9,817 nucleotides of DNA from Paludibacteraceae bacterium (GCA_017550055.1 JAFYMM010000002.1:1-9817), one strand, 5' to 3'. Shown: positions 1 to 6,529, numbered from the stretch's first letter. Numbers and translations are program-made. The notes: generated from the sequence alone by a model not told the origin.

Positions 1-804
1 CACCTCTTCTGTTTTGCTTGTGTCATCGTCTATAATATCTTCCTCCTCGGCTTCTTCTTCAACTACAACCTGTTCAATCTCAATATCTTCTAACACCTCA
101 TCAATATCAACAACAGCATCTGTTTCTTCATCTTGTTGCTCATCTGGGGCATCGCCCGACTCCTCTACCTTTTCCACTGGAACATTATATCGTTTTTTAC
201 TAATAAACAAATTCTGAACTGCAGGAATAGTAGCCGAAAATGCAAAACCAGCAAATACGATAAACGAACCTAAAATAATAAACAAAGTACCCGGCCAACC
301 TACATTAGCAATCAAATAGTCAGACAAATACGCACCGTATGCCCCTCCTACATTTACAAACGTAGTAGCCAACAATCCTCCGAAAAAGAAATCCATCATC
401 AATGGTGCCCACACAATAAATAGCAACGGAAATACAATCCATTTCCACATCGATTTAACCTCAACACCCAACAAACGCACCGACACGGCAAATGTACTCA
501 ACAAAAGCGCAAATACCGACACACCAAAGCATTCGTTTATAAAATAATTAGCCATCAACGCACCATTCACGCCAGTCCAATTCACCACCTGACGCTTCAT
601 ATCATCACGCGAAAGACCATCAGCCAAAACTATATTTTGGTCAGCACCGCCCGTGAAGAAAAACGACAACAATGCCAACGACAAATACAACGAACTGAAA
701 AACAACACAACACCTAATGCAAAATGAAAACGCTCATCTCGCAAAAACATCATAACCTTATTAGGTTTCTTTACCTTCTTTTCTTTACTCTCTTTCTTTG
801 CCAT
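1..804 (-). CDS. ftsK: DNA translocase FtsK, N-terminal part (cut by window start)
   Basis: FtsK anchors at the division septum and pumps chromosome ends into daughter cells. Only the first 268 residues are present, and the frame is open to base 1. After a lysine-rich cytoplasmic start (residues 2-16) there are hydrophobic segments at about 27-51, 92-113, 121-138 and 170-190, fitting the usual four-helix membrane domain. The stretch NWTGVNGALMANYFINECFG (75-94) resembles the periplasmic loop of Bacteroidota FtsK proteins. From about residue 211 the protein becomes an acidic linker (29 of 58 residues are D or E). The motor and gamma domains would lie beyond the window, so the call rests on the membrane domain and linker. 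The start at 804 is the first ATG after a good promoter and is followed at once by the basic N-terminus. Transcription is divergent from nth. Confidence 0.87.
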   Translation of the reverse strand, partial: MAKKESKEKKVKKPNKVMMFLRDERFHFALGVVLFFSSLYLSLALLSFFFTGGADQNIVLADGLSRDDMKRQVVNWTGVNGALMANYFINECFGVSVFALLLSTFAVSVRLLGVEVKSMWKWIVFPLLFIVWAPLMMDFFFGGLLATTFVNVGGAYGAYLSDYLIANVGWPGTLFIILGSFIVFAGFAFSATIPAVQNLFISKKRYNVPVEKVEESGDAPDEQQDEETDAVVDIDEVLEDIEIEQVVVEEEAEEEDIIDDDTSKTEEV

Positions 805-859
805 AATATAGAAATTAACTTTATTAAATTAATGCACAAAAATGTAGCAAACCGAACAT

Positions 860-882
860 AGAGTTAAACTCAATTTAACTCT
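860..882 (-). repeat. 9-bp inverted repeat in the ftsK leader
   Basis: AGAGTTAAA (860-868) and TTTAACTCT (874-882) are perfect reverse complements separated by 5 bases. The repeat lies inside the predicted ftsK 5' untranslated region, about 55 bases before the ATG. In RNA it would form a short stem-loop, but it is AT-rich and lacks a T-tract in the ftsK direction, so it is not a typical terminator. It could be a leader hairpin or a protein-binding site. Confidence 0.55.
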
Positions 883-904
883 GCTGAGGTACAGCACATT
901 TTCT

Positions 905-922
905 CAAGTTGTTTACAACTTG
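905..922. promoter_or_regulatory. Perfect 18-bp palindrome at the ftsK transcription start
   Basis: CAAGTTGT (905-912) and ACAACTTG (915-922) are exact reverse complements around a 2-bp centre. On the minus strand the palindrome begins at the base right after the -7 octamer, so it covers the expected transcription start. The short spacing and exact symmetry suit a dimeric DNA-binding protein better than an RNA hairpin. The operator role is inferred and I do not recognise the regulator. Confidence 0.5.
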
Positions 923-954
923 CAAAGTTACTAATTTATTTCCATATCTCAATA
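923..954 (-). promoter_or_regulatory. Predicted Bacteroidota-type promoter of ftsK
   Basis: Read on the minus strand, TAACTTTG (930-923) matches the TAnnTTTG -7 element of the Bacteroidota primary sigma factor. TATTG (954-950) lies 19 bp upstream, where the TTTG-like -33 element is expected. Transcription would start near 916-919, giving a leader of roughly 110 bases before the ftsK ATG. Confidence 0.6.
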
Positions 955-1138
955 AAATAATCAACATTCAATTTACACAACTTTTCCACAAAAACAAATA
1001 CTCCACATTTAGCTTGCAGGTATGGTTATCCTATGAAGAAGTATACTAAAAGCTATGGTCTTAGTTGGTATATTTTTCGCATTTCAACATAAATAAATTA
1101 TTTTTTCAATATACAACCGCTATATCAATATTTTTTCA

Positions 1139-1146
1139 TAATTTTG
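1139..1146 (+). promoter_or_regulatory. Predicted -7 element of the nth promoter
   Basis: TAATTTTG matches TAnnTTTG. No clear TTG-type -33 element is seen 19-21 bp upstream, where the DNA is a T-rich run. A start near 1150-1155 would give a leader of about 155 bases containing the long inverted repeat at 1177-1281. Confidence 0.42.
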
Positions 1147-1176
1147 CAATACAAACCGATGGGATTTTGACAACAA

Positions 1177-1281
1177 ATACACACTCTCATTGTGTATTCC
1201 TCGGTCCTACCCTCAAACAAGGTGCAAGCAACCTTCAAGCAAGAAAACAGTCAAAAACCGACACACAATGAGAGTGTGTAT
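1177..1281. repeat. 105-bp element bounded by perfect 19-bp inverted repeats in the nth leader
   Basis: ATACACACTCTCATTGTGT (1177-1195) is exactly the reverse complement of bases 1263-1281. Between the arms, TCGGT (1201-1205) pairs with ACCGA (1257-1261), and AAGGT (1219-1223) pairs with ACCTT (1231-1235) around a 7-base loop. The whole would fold as a long stem topped by smaller hairpins, ending 25 bases before the nth ATG. The flanks CAACAA (1171-1176) and CAACCA (1282-1287) match at 5 of 6 positions and could be an imperfect target-site duplication. It may be a structured leader RNA or a small non-coding inverted-repeat element. Only one copy is seen in this window. Confidence 0.7.
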
Positions 1282-1306
1282 CAACCAACCCAAAACTCAC
1301 ACAATT

Positions 1307-1945
1307 ATGACTCAAAAAGAACGATACAACAACGTACTTCAATACTTCGTTAGCATCAACGCCAACGACAAACCCGAACTAATCTATCGCGATGAATTTT
1401 CGCTACTCGTTGCCGTAATTCTCAGTGCACAATGCACCGACAAGCGCGTAAATATGGTTACACCTGCACTCATCGACGCCTATCCTACTGCCGAAGCAAT
1501 GGCTAAGGCTTCGGTCGAGGATATATTAAGTTATATAAAATCAGTATCATACCCCAACGCCAAAGCCCGTCACCTACAAGGCATGGCACAAGCTCTTGTC
1601 GAACACTTCAACGGCATAGTTCCCTCAACCACCGAAGAACTCACCACTCTGCCGGGCGTAGGTCGCAAAACTGCCAATGTCATCACTGCCGTCTGTTTCG
1701 GTCAGCCCACTATGGCAGTCGATACCCACGTGTTCCGTGTAGCCAACCGCATCGGACTAACCAACAATAGCAAAACTCCTCTCGAAACCGAACGAACACT
1801 CATCCGTCACATACCCGAAGAATTAGTTCCTCGCGCTCACCATTGGCTCATACTTCATGGTCGCTACGTATGCACAGCCCGAACTCCTAAATGCGCCGAA
1901 TGTGGCATAAAACAATTTTGCAAATATTACAGCAAAAACAGCTAA
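1307..1945 (+). CDS. nth: Endonuclease III (DNA glycosylase/AP lyase)
   Basis: This enzyme removes oxidised pyrimidines from DNA and cleaves at the abasic site in base-excision repair. The helix-hairpin-helix LPGVGRKTANV spans residues 115-125, with the catalytic lysine at 121. The catalytic aspartate is D139 in VDTHVFRV. Cysteines 189, 196, 199 and 205 have the C-X6-C-X2-C-X5-C spacing of the [4Fe-4S] cluster. The 212-residue length is close to E. coli Nth. The frame is open further upstream, with a TTG at 1190 and an ATG at 1268, but those starts lie inside the inverted repeat and would add 39 or 13 residues unlike the family, so I take the ATG at 1307. It is divergent from ftsK. A promoter for the next gene lies just after its stop, so it is probably its own unit with possible read-through. 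Confidence 0.95.
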   Translation: MTQKERYNNVLQYFVSINANDKPELIYRDEFSLLVAVILSAQCTDKRVNMVTPALIDAYPTAEAMAKASVEDILSYIKSVSYPNAKARHLQGMAQALVEHFNGIVPSTTEELTTLPGVGRKTANVITAVCFGQPTMAVDTHVFRVANRIGLTNNSKTPLETERTLIRHIPEELVPRAHHWLILHGRYVCTARTPKCAECGIKQFCKYYSKNS

Positions 1946-1962
1946 ATATTAAAATTATTTCC

Positions 1963-1970
1963 TATCTTTG
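1963..1970 (+). promoter_or_regulatory. Predicted -7 element of the potassium-uptake operon
   Basis: TATCTTTG is a full match to TAnnTTTG and lies 17 bp past the nth stop codon. Transcription would start near 1974-1977, leaving a leader of about 35 bases. The -33 region is AT-rich and shows no clean TTTG. Its presence argues against the upstream TTG at 1968 being the start codon of the next gene. Confidence 0.55.
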
Positions 1971-1983
1971 CAAAATAATCTAA

Positions 1984-1997
1984 CCCTCGAACCTCGA
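1984..1997 (+). repeat. Two tandem 7-bp repeats in the trkH leader
   Basis: CCCTCGA (1984-1990) is followed directly by ACCTCGA (1991-1997), identical at 6 of 7 positions. It sits between the predicted promoter and the ATG at 2010. On its own it is weak, but the 7-bp period recurs in other leaders of this window. Confidence 0.4.
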
Positions 1998-2009
1998 CCA
2001 GATATCACC

Positions 2010-3872
2010 ATGAAAGAACGAATTATAGGTCTATACAAATCTATCTTAATGCGATTGCAACTAATGCTCTCGCCTGTGATATCGTGGGTTTTCAATGCGG
2101 TTTCGCTAATCAATGCTCTAACTTCGGTTGTTGTCATTGCCTTTCTAATCTATGCTCTCGGCTTTCTTGTTGCTTTCGACCAAGCCATTCCGCTAACTCT
2201 ATTTTTATTTTCTTTCTACTCTTTCTTTTGCGAATACACTTTCAATCTCCTAAAATATATCAAATCGCACATCAAACCAACCAATGCAAAATATAGAAAG
2301 AAGAAAAAAATCACTCCTATATTCATAATTCTCTATAGCATAATAATCACATTATCAATAGTATGGCTACTACCAACCGAATGGCTTGAAAAATATTGGT
2401 CGGTATTCAACATCCTACGCCACAACTACCTGATGATTGCCATTGTAGCAATCGAAGCCCTACTGAAACTATCGGCAGTAATAACCCACTCGCTATCAAG
2501 CAAAATATCGCTAAGTTGGATTATGGTGGGCAGTTTCTTGGCTATGATTATAATAGGCACAGGGCTACTACTACTGCCTCGCGCCACTGTGAATGGCATA
2601 ACCTTTTTCGATGCTCTATTCACCGCAACAAGTGCCGTATGCGTAACAGGGCTTACGACTATCGACGTAGCATCTACATTCACAACCGCAGGACACGTTA
2701 TAATTCTAATTCTCATCCAATTGGGTGGTATTGGAATAATGACTTTCACCTCATTCTTTGGACTAATGTTTGCTGGCAAGCATCCTTCGCAAAACAAAAT
2801 GCTCATCAAAGACCTCATCGACCCAGAGAATAGTATTTCCCAAATATTCACTACATTACGCAATATCATACTAATCACCCTATCCGTAGAACTATTAGGT
2901 GCACTATTCATCTACCAAGCAATGGGCGACTATAGTCTATATGGCGTATTCGTAGCAATATTCCACTCTATATCAGCCTTCTGCAACGCTGGTTTTTCTA
3001 CTCTCGAAAATGGACTATTCCACCCCGATTTCCGCACCAACTATTTACTATTAAATTCTCTATCTTGGCTTATTATTTTTGGTGGCATCGGATTCCCTAT
3101 CCTCTTCAATATATGGCAATGGATTAAACAACGCTGTCTGCAACTCTACGATGCTATATTCCGCCGTAGTAGGCGCATGTTCGACCACAAAGCCCGCACG
3201 CTGACATCGAATACCGTAATTGCGGTTATAATGACTATCGTACTTGTTGTGGGTGGTACCATTCTATTTTTCATTACAGAATACAACAATATTTTGCACG
3301 ACGACACTACTTTCTTCGGCAAACTCTCCACATCATTTTTCTTAGCCACAGTGCCACGTACAGCAGGCTTCTCATCGTTCAGTATGGGAGCTTTGACCAA
3401 CATATCGCTGGTAATAATGATTATTTATATGTGGATTGGAGGCTCGCCTATGTCAACTGCTGGTGGTATTAAAACTACCACATTTGCCATAGCATTGCTC
3501 AACGTAATCAGCACATTACGAGGTCGTGACAATATCGAAATACGCCAACGCACTATTGCCAAACAATCTATCAATCGTGCATTCATCATCATCTTTTCAT
3601 CGCTCATAGTAGTAGCATTTGGTGTAGTAATACTCTCTATTTTCGAACCAACACTACCCACTCAATATGCTATTTTCGAGGTAGTTGCTGCGTTTTCTAC
3701 TGTTGGTCTATCGCTCAACATCACAGCCTCATTATCAGTAGTAAGCAAAATAACCGTACTCATCGTAATGTTTATTGGACGTTTAGGCACAATCACTATA
3801 CTTTCATGCTTTATAACAAATAAAGGCTCTCAATTTTATCAATACCCTACAGAACACATTCCTATAAGTTAA
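2010..3872 (+). CDS. trkH: TrkH/KtrB-family potassium uptake pore protein
   Basis: This is the membrane pore of a Trk/Ktr-type potassium importer and should work with the NAD-binding subunit encoded next. All four pore-loop filter glycines of the family can be placed: G214 in SAVCVTG, G328 in CNAGFS, G453 in PRTAGFSS and G566 in FSTVGLS. The segment GGSPMSTAGGIKTT (477-490) is the family's intramembrane gating-loop region and looks closer to KtrB than to E. coli TrkH. Before the first pore unit there are about four extra hydrophobic segments (roughly 33-55, 60-80, 102-121, 138-160) and a basic patch KYRKKKK (94-100). This makes the protein 620 residues, longer than E. coli TrkH. I start at the ATG at 2010; the frame runs back to a TTG at 1968 that lies within the promoter octamer. 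The choice between the trkH and ktrB names is not settled by sequence alone. Confidence 0.9.
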   Translation: MKERIIGLYKSILMRLQLMLSPVISWVFNAVSLINALTSVVVIAFLIYALGFLVAFDQAIPLTLFLFSFYSFFCEYTFNLLKYIKSHIKPTNAKYRKKKKITPIFIILYSIIITLSIVWLLPTEWLEKYWSVFNILRHNYLMIAIVAIEALLKLSAVITHSLSSKISLSWIMVGSFLAMIIIGTGLLLLPRATVNGITFFDALFTATSAVCVTGLTTIDVASTFTTAGHVIILILIQLGGIGIMTFTSFFGLMFAGKHPSQNKMLIKDLIDPENSISQIFTTLRNIILITLSVELLGALFIYQAMGDYSLYGVFVAIFHSISAFCNAGFSTLENGLFHPDFRTNYLLLNSLSWLIIFGGIGFPILFNIWQWIKQRCLQLYDAIFRRSRRMFDHKARTLTSNTVIAVIMTIVLVVGGTILFFITEYNNILHDDTTFFGKLSTSFFLATVPRTAGFSSFSMGALTNISLVIMIIYMWIGGSPMSTAGGIKTTTFAIALLNVISTLRGRDNIEIRQRTIAKQSINRAFIIIFSSLIVVAFGVVILSIFEPTLPTQYAIFEVVAAFSTVGLSLNITASLSVVSKITVLIVMFIGRLGTITILSCFITNKGSQFYQYPTEHIPIS

Positions 3873-3877
3873 TGCAC

Positions 3878-3912
3878 AATTCACAATTACAACTGAACAA
3901 TTATGAATTAAT
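3878..3912 (+). repeat. Degenerate 7-bp repeat and inverted repeat between trkH and ktrA
   Basis: The 46-bp gap reads as successive 7-mers AATTCAC, AATTACA, ACTGAAC, AATTATG and AATTAAT, with AATT recurring at 3878, 3885, 3899 and 3906, always in a 7-bp register. The same bases form an imperfect hairpin: AATTCACAATT (3878-3888) pairs with AATTATGAATT (3899-3909) with one mismatch. No promoter or terminator is apparent, so trkH and the next gene are probably co-transcribed. Confidence 0.45.
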
Positions 3913-3918
3913 ATAACT

Positions 3919-4608
3919 ATGAATTACTTAATTATTGGTCTCGGCAATTTTGGTGTAGCATTAGCTACTCGACTCACTACAATGGGACACGATGTTTGTG
4001 GCGTAGATGCCGATATGCGCATCGTGGAAGAATATAAATCGCAAATTACCACTACTATATGCGTCAATATTATCGACCAAGTGTCAATAAAAGCACTACC
4101 GCTCGACGATACTGACGTGGTTGTCGTGTCGCTAGGCAACCATATAGGCGAATCAATCGTAATCGTTACGTTGCTCAAACAGGCTGGCGTTAAACATATT
4201 ATAGCCCGTGCAGTCAATCCAATGCACCGCACTATACTAGAAACAATTGGTGTTGACGAAATCATTGAACCCGAAAAAACTATAGCAGATATTTGGTCTT
4301 ATTCCTCTGAAGCAGAGAAAATCAAAGGCGTGTACATAGTTGACAACAACTACCAAATTGTAGAATGCCAAATACCAGAAATACTTAAAGGACAAAGCCT
4401 TTCAGAAGCTAATATAGAAGAAACATTCAACGTGAAACTCATAGCAGTCAAACGCCGTCGCTCTAAATTCAATTTTCTCGGCTCTCGTGAATTAGAATAC
4501 GAAGTAGTAAATACCAACGAAGAAACAGACTATCGCTTCTCTGCCAACGACCGTATAGTCATCTATGGCGCAACACGAGAACTCGACCGTTTCAAAAAAC
4601 AACTCTAA
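3919..4608 (+). CDS. TrkA/KtrA-type NAD-binding regulatory subunit of potassium uptake
   Basis: This cytoplasmic protein binds nucleotides and gates the membrane pore encoded just upstream. The N-terminal half is an RCK/TrkA-N Rossmann domain: the first strand leads into GLGNFG (7-12), matching GxGxxG, and GVDAD (28-32) supplies the acidic residue that usually contacts the ribose. The C-terminal part (about 140-229), ending in RIVIYGATRELDRFKKQL, fits a TrkA-C domain. The 229-residue length indicates a single RCK unit, as in KtrA, not the doubled form of E. coli TrkA. The stop codon is 2 bp before the tadA start, indicating coupled expression. The ATG at 3919 gives the expected immediate start of the first beta strand. 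The family assignment is firm; whether the partner responds to ATP/ADP or NAD(H) cannot be read here. Confidence 0.9.
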   Translation: MNYLIIGLGNFGVALATRLTTMGHDVCGVDADMRIVEEYKSQITTTICVNIIDQVSIKALPLDDTDVVVVSLGNHIGESIVIVTLLKQAGVKHIIARAVNPMHRTILETIGVDEIIEPEKTIADIWSYSSEAEKIKGVYIVDNNYQIVECQIPEILKGQSLSEANIEETFNVKLIAVKRRRSKFNFLGSRELEYEVVNTNEETDYRFSANDRIVIYGATRELDRFKKQL

Positions 4609-4610
4609 CA

Positions 4611-5045
4611 ATGACAGACGAATTATATATGCGCCAAGCCTTGAATGAGGCACAAGAAGCATACGCCCAAGGCGAAATACCTGTGGGAGCAGTAGTTGTG
4701 TGGAACAACCGTATAATTGCTCGCGCACACAATCTTACTGAAACACTCAACGACGTAACAGCACATGCCGAAATGCAAGCCATCACAGCGGCAGCTAACA
4801 TTATGGGAGGTAAATATCTAAAAGATTGCACTCTATACGTAACACTCGAACCTTGCATAATGTGTGCAGGAGCATTAGGTTGGAGCCAAATATCTCGCAT
4901 TGTATATGGTGCTACTGACCCAAAACGAGGCTACTCTACCTTCTCGCCTAACGCATTACACCCTAAAACAGAAGTCGTCTCAGGCATCCTCGCCGATGAA
5001 GCTCTCAAACTTATGCAATCATTCTTTGCCGAACGTCGTAAATAA
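4611..5045 (+). CDS. tadA: tRNA-specific adenosine deaminase
   Basis: TadA converts A34 at the wobble position of tRNA-Arg(ACG) to inosine, so one tRNA can read several arginine codons. The zinc and catalytic motifs are complete: H52-A-E54, with E54 as the proton shuttle, and P81-C82-x-x-C85. IPVGAVVV (23-30) and the segment around DPKRGYSTF (103-111) fit TadA better than cytosine, guanine or free-nucleoside deaminases. The 144-residue length is slightly shorter than E. coli TadA. It begins 2 bp after the ktrA-type gene and ends 6 bp before the methyltransferase gene, so it is in the middle of the operon. A guanine-deaminase-like relative is the only real alternative. Confidence 0.9.
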   Translation: MTDELYMRQALNEAQEAYAQGEIPVGAVVVWNNRIIARAHNLTETLNDVTAHAEMQAITAAANIMGGKYLKDCTLYVTLEPCIMCAGALGWSQISRIVYGATDPKRGYSTFSPNALHPKTEVVSGILADEALKLMQSFFAERRK

Positions 5046-5051
5046 TTTGTT

Positions 5052-5798
5052 ATGTTTCAATTCAAACAATTCACCATACATCAAGACCGCACAGCCATGA
5101 AGGTAGGCACCGATGGTGTTCTACTCGGAGCATGGGCCCCAATACTATCATCTACCCAACGCCTACTCGACATTGGCACAGGCACAGGCTTAATAGCCTT
5201 GATGTTAGCACAAAGAATGCTCAAAGAAAATAATAATTCTACGTTCAAAATAGATGCTATTGATATAGACCAATCGTCAATCGAACAAGCTACAGAAAAT
5301 ATCAATAATAGTCCATTCGCTCGATTTATTACTACACATTTCACATCACTTCAGGATTATTCGCCTTCAGAAAAATATGATGCAATAGTGTGCAATCCGC
5401 CCTATTTCGTTGCATCACTCAAATGTCCAGACGCAAATCGCACACAAGCACGACACACCGACTCCCTATCATTTAATGACTTATTACAACACTCTGCTCG
5501 CCTACTCAACAGCGAAGGAACACTATCAGTAATACTACCCGTCAACGAAGGAAATCAACTAATTCAATTAGCATCGCAATATGGATTTTCACTAACTAAA
5601 TTAGTGCATATACACCCTACTCCAACCTCCGACCCTAAACGACTACTCATTAGATTACAAATTACAGATAACAAATCACAGATTGCAACACCTCAATCAC
5701 TGAACGTATCAAAAAGTTCGTTAACCATAGAACTTGCACGACATCAATATACAGATGAATACATAGCCCTTACACGCGATTTTTACCTTAAAATGTAA
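5052..5798 (+). CDS. trmN6: tRNA1(Val) (adenine(37)-N6)-methyltransferase
   Basis: In E. coli this enzyme (YfiC) methylates N6 of A37, next to the anticodon of tRNA1-Val, using S-adenosylmethionine. The N-terminus, FKQFTIHQDRTAMKVGTDGVLLGAW (residues 4-28), is a hallmark of the family. Motif I is LLDIGTGTGLIAL (38-50). The acidic end of the second strand is AIDID (69-73). The adenine N6-methyltransferase motif NPPY is at 115-118. The protein has 248 residues, near the usual size. It is the last gene of the trkH-to-trmN6 cluster, 6 bp after tadA. Start choice is supported by the conserved first residues. A related N6-methyltransferase of other specificity cannot be excluded from sequence alone. 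Confidence 0.9.
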   Translation: MFQFKQFTIHQDRTAMKVGTDGVLLGAWAPILSSTQRLLDIGTGTGLIALMLAQRMLKENNNSTFKIDAIDIDQSSIEQATENINNSPFARFITTHFTSLQDYSPSEKYDAIVCNPPYFVASLKCPDANRTQARHTDSLSFNDLLQHSARLLNSEGTLSVILPVNEGNQLIQLASQYGFSLTKLVHIHPTPTSDPKRLLIRLQITDNKSQIATPQSLNVSKSSLTIELARHQYTDEYIALTRDFYLKM

Positions 5799-5812
5799 TC
5801 ACTATATTAATA

Positions 5813-5828
5813 TATTTTTGTATCTTTG
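5813..5828 (+). promoter_or_regulatory. Two adjacent -7 octamers upstream of rpe
   Basis: TATTTTTG (5813-5820) and TATCTTTG (5821-5828) both match TAnnTTTG and abut each other. Either could start an rpe transcript, with leaders of about 40-50 bases. A 12-bp AT palindrome, TATATTAATATA (5803-5814), overlaps the first octamer and follows the trmN6 stop by 4 bp. No clean -33 element is visible. Confidence 0.52.
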
Positions 5829-5844
5829 CAAATCAATACATTAT

Positions 5845-5872
5845 ACACTAATCACTAATTAACTATTAACTA
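5845..5872 (+). repeat. Four 7-bp repeats directly before the rpe start codon
   Basis: Successive 7-mers read ACACTAA, TCACTAA, TTAACTA and TTAACTA. The first two match at 6 of 7 positions and the last two are identical. The block ends 2 bp before the ATG, so it occupies the ribosome-binding region, where no Shine-Dalgarno sequence is present. Confidence 0.6.
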
Positions 5873-5874
5873 AT

Positions 5875-6519
5875 ATGAAACTTCTCTCTCCATCACTATT
5901 ATCTGCCAATTTTGGCAATCTCGAACGCGACATTGAACTCATCAACCAAAGCAACGCAGACTGGTTGCATATTGATATTATGGACGGTGTATTTGTGCCT
6001 AATATTTCATTCGGTTTCCCTGTATTGAAATATGTAAAACAACTATGCACTAAACCTTTAGATGTGCATTTGATGATTGTTGAGCCAGACAAATTTATCA
6101 ACGAAGTGAAAGAAACAGGCGCAATAATGATGAACGTACACTACGAAGCATGTACTCACCTACACCGCACAATCCAACGCATTCACGATGCAGGCATGCA
6201 AGCTGGTGTTACTCTTAATCCACACACACCTGTCGAAGTGCTTGAAGATATCGTAGCCGATGTAGAAATGGTGTTACTCATGAGTGTGAACCCAGGCTTC
6301 GGTGGACAAAAATTCATCGAAAATACATACGACAAAATACGCCGTCTCCGTGCAATGATTGACCGCAAAGGTTGCAAAACACTTATCCAAGTGGATGGTG
6401 GCGTAAACCTCAAAAATGCAGCAGCCCTCTACGAAGCTGGTGCCGATTGTCTCGTTGCTGGCAATGCTGTATTCTCAGCCGACGATATGATACAAACTAT
6501 TGCCGAACTCAAAAAATAA
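5875..6519 (+). CDS. rpe: Ribulose-phosphate 3-epimerase
   Basis: This enzyme interconverts ribulose 5-phosphate and xylulose 5-phosphate in the pentose phosphate pathway. It is a TIM barrel of 214 residues, the normal length. Metal-binding and catalytic residues are in place: H32 and D34 in LHIDIMDGVFVPN, H65 in LDVHLMI, and D174 in VDGGV. The phosphate-binding loops are MSVNPGFGGQ (136-145), VDGGV (173-177) and AGNAVF (195-200); the last has asparagine where many homologues have serine. The ATG at 5875 is the natural start, giving the typical KLLSPSLLSANF beginning. It follows trmN6 by 76 bp and has its own promoter. Transcription may continue into the GNAT-like gene. Confidence 0.96.
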   Translation: MKLLSPSLLSANFGNLERDIELINQSNADWLHIDIMDGVFVPNISFGFPVLKYVKQLCTKPLDVHLMIVEPDKFINEVKETGAIMMNVHYEACTHLHRTIQRIHDAGMQAGVTLNPHTPVEVLEDIVADVEMVLLMSVNPGFGGQKFIENTYDKIRRLRAMIDRKGCKTLIQVDGGVNLKNAAALYEAGADCLVAGNAVFSADDMIQTIAELKK

Positions 6520-6529
6520 CCCAAAAATC

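Larger units (their letters stand above)
805..1306. other. Divergent intergenic region between ftsK and nth
   Basis: This 502-bp AT-rich gap holds no convincing gene. It contains the ftsK promoter and two inverted repeats toward the ftsK side, and a probable nth promoter and long inverted repeat toward the nth side. The stretch from about 960 to 1130 shows nothing I can identify apart from one isolated DnaA-box-like nonamer at 982-990. A 68-codon plus-strand frame at 1065-1271 overlaps the nth promoter and the inverted repeat and does not look like a protein. Confidence 0.7.

Noticed and set aside
14..217. Serine- and threonine-rich plus-strand frame
   Set aside because: It is antisense to the acidic FtsK linker; Glu/Asp codons read backwards give serine-rich sequence.
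982..990. TTTTCCACA resembles a DnaA box and might suggest a replication origin
   Set aside because: It is a single match to a loose consensus, with no cluster of boxes, no AT-rich unwinding element that stands out, and no dnaA or other origin-linked gene nearby.
1065..1271. 68-codon plus-strand frame between ftsK and nth
   Set aside because: It covers the nth promoter octamer and much of the inverted-repeat element, its composition follows the AT-rich DNA, and it has no recognisable protein features.
1190..1306. Upstream starts for nth (TTG at 1190, ATG at 1268)
   Set aside because: The added residues are encoded by the inverted repeat and do not resemble endonuclease III. The ATG at 1307 gives the normal family length.
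1968..2009. TTG start 14 codons upstream of the trkH ATG
   Set aside because: The TTG is part of the promoter octamer TATCTTTG, so it would lie upstream of the transcript start.
3924..4265. 113-codon minus-strand frame opposite the ktrA-type gene
   Set aside because: It is a shadow of the Rossmann-domain coding sequence, which is clearly the real gene.
5803..5820. AT palindrome followed by five T as a terminator after trmN6
   Set aside because: The 6-bp stem is entirely A/T with no loop, too weak for an intrinsic terminator, and the T-run is better explained as part of a promoter octamer.
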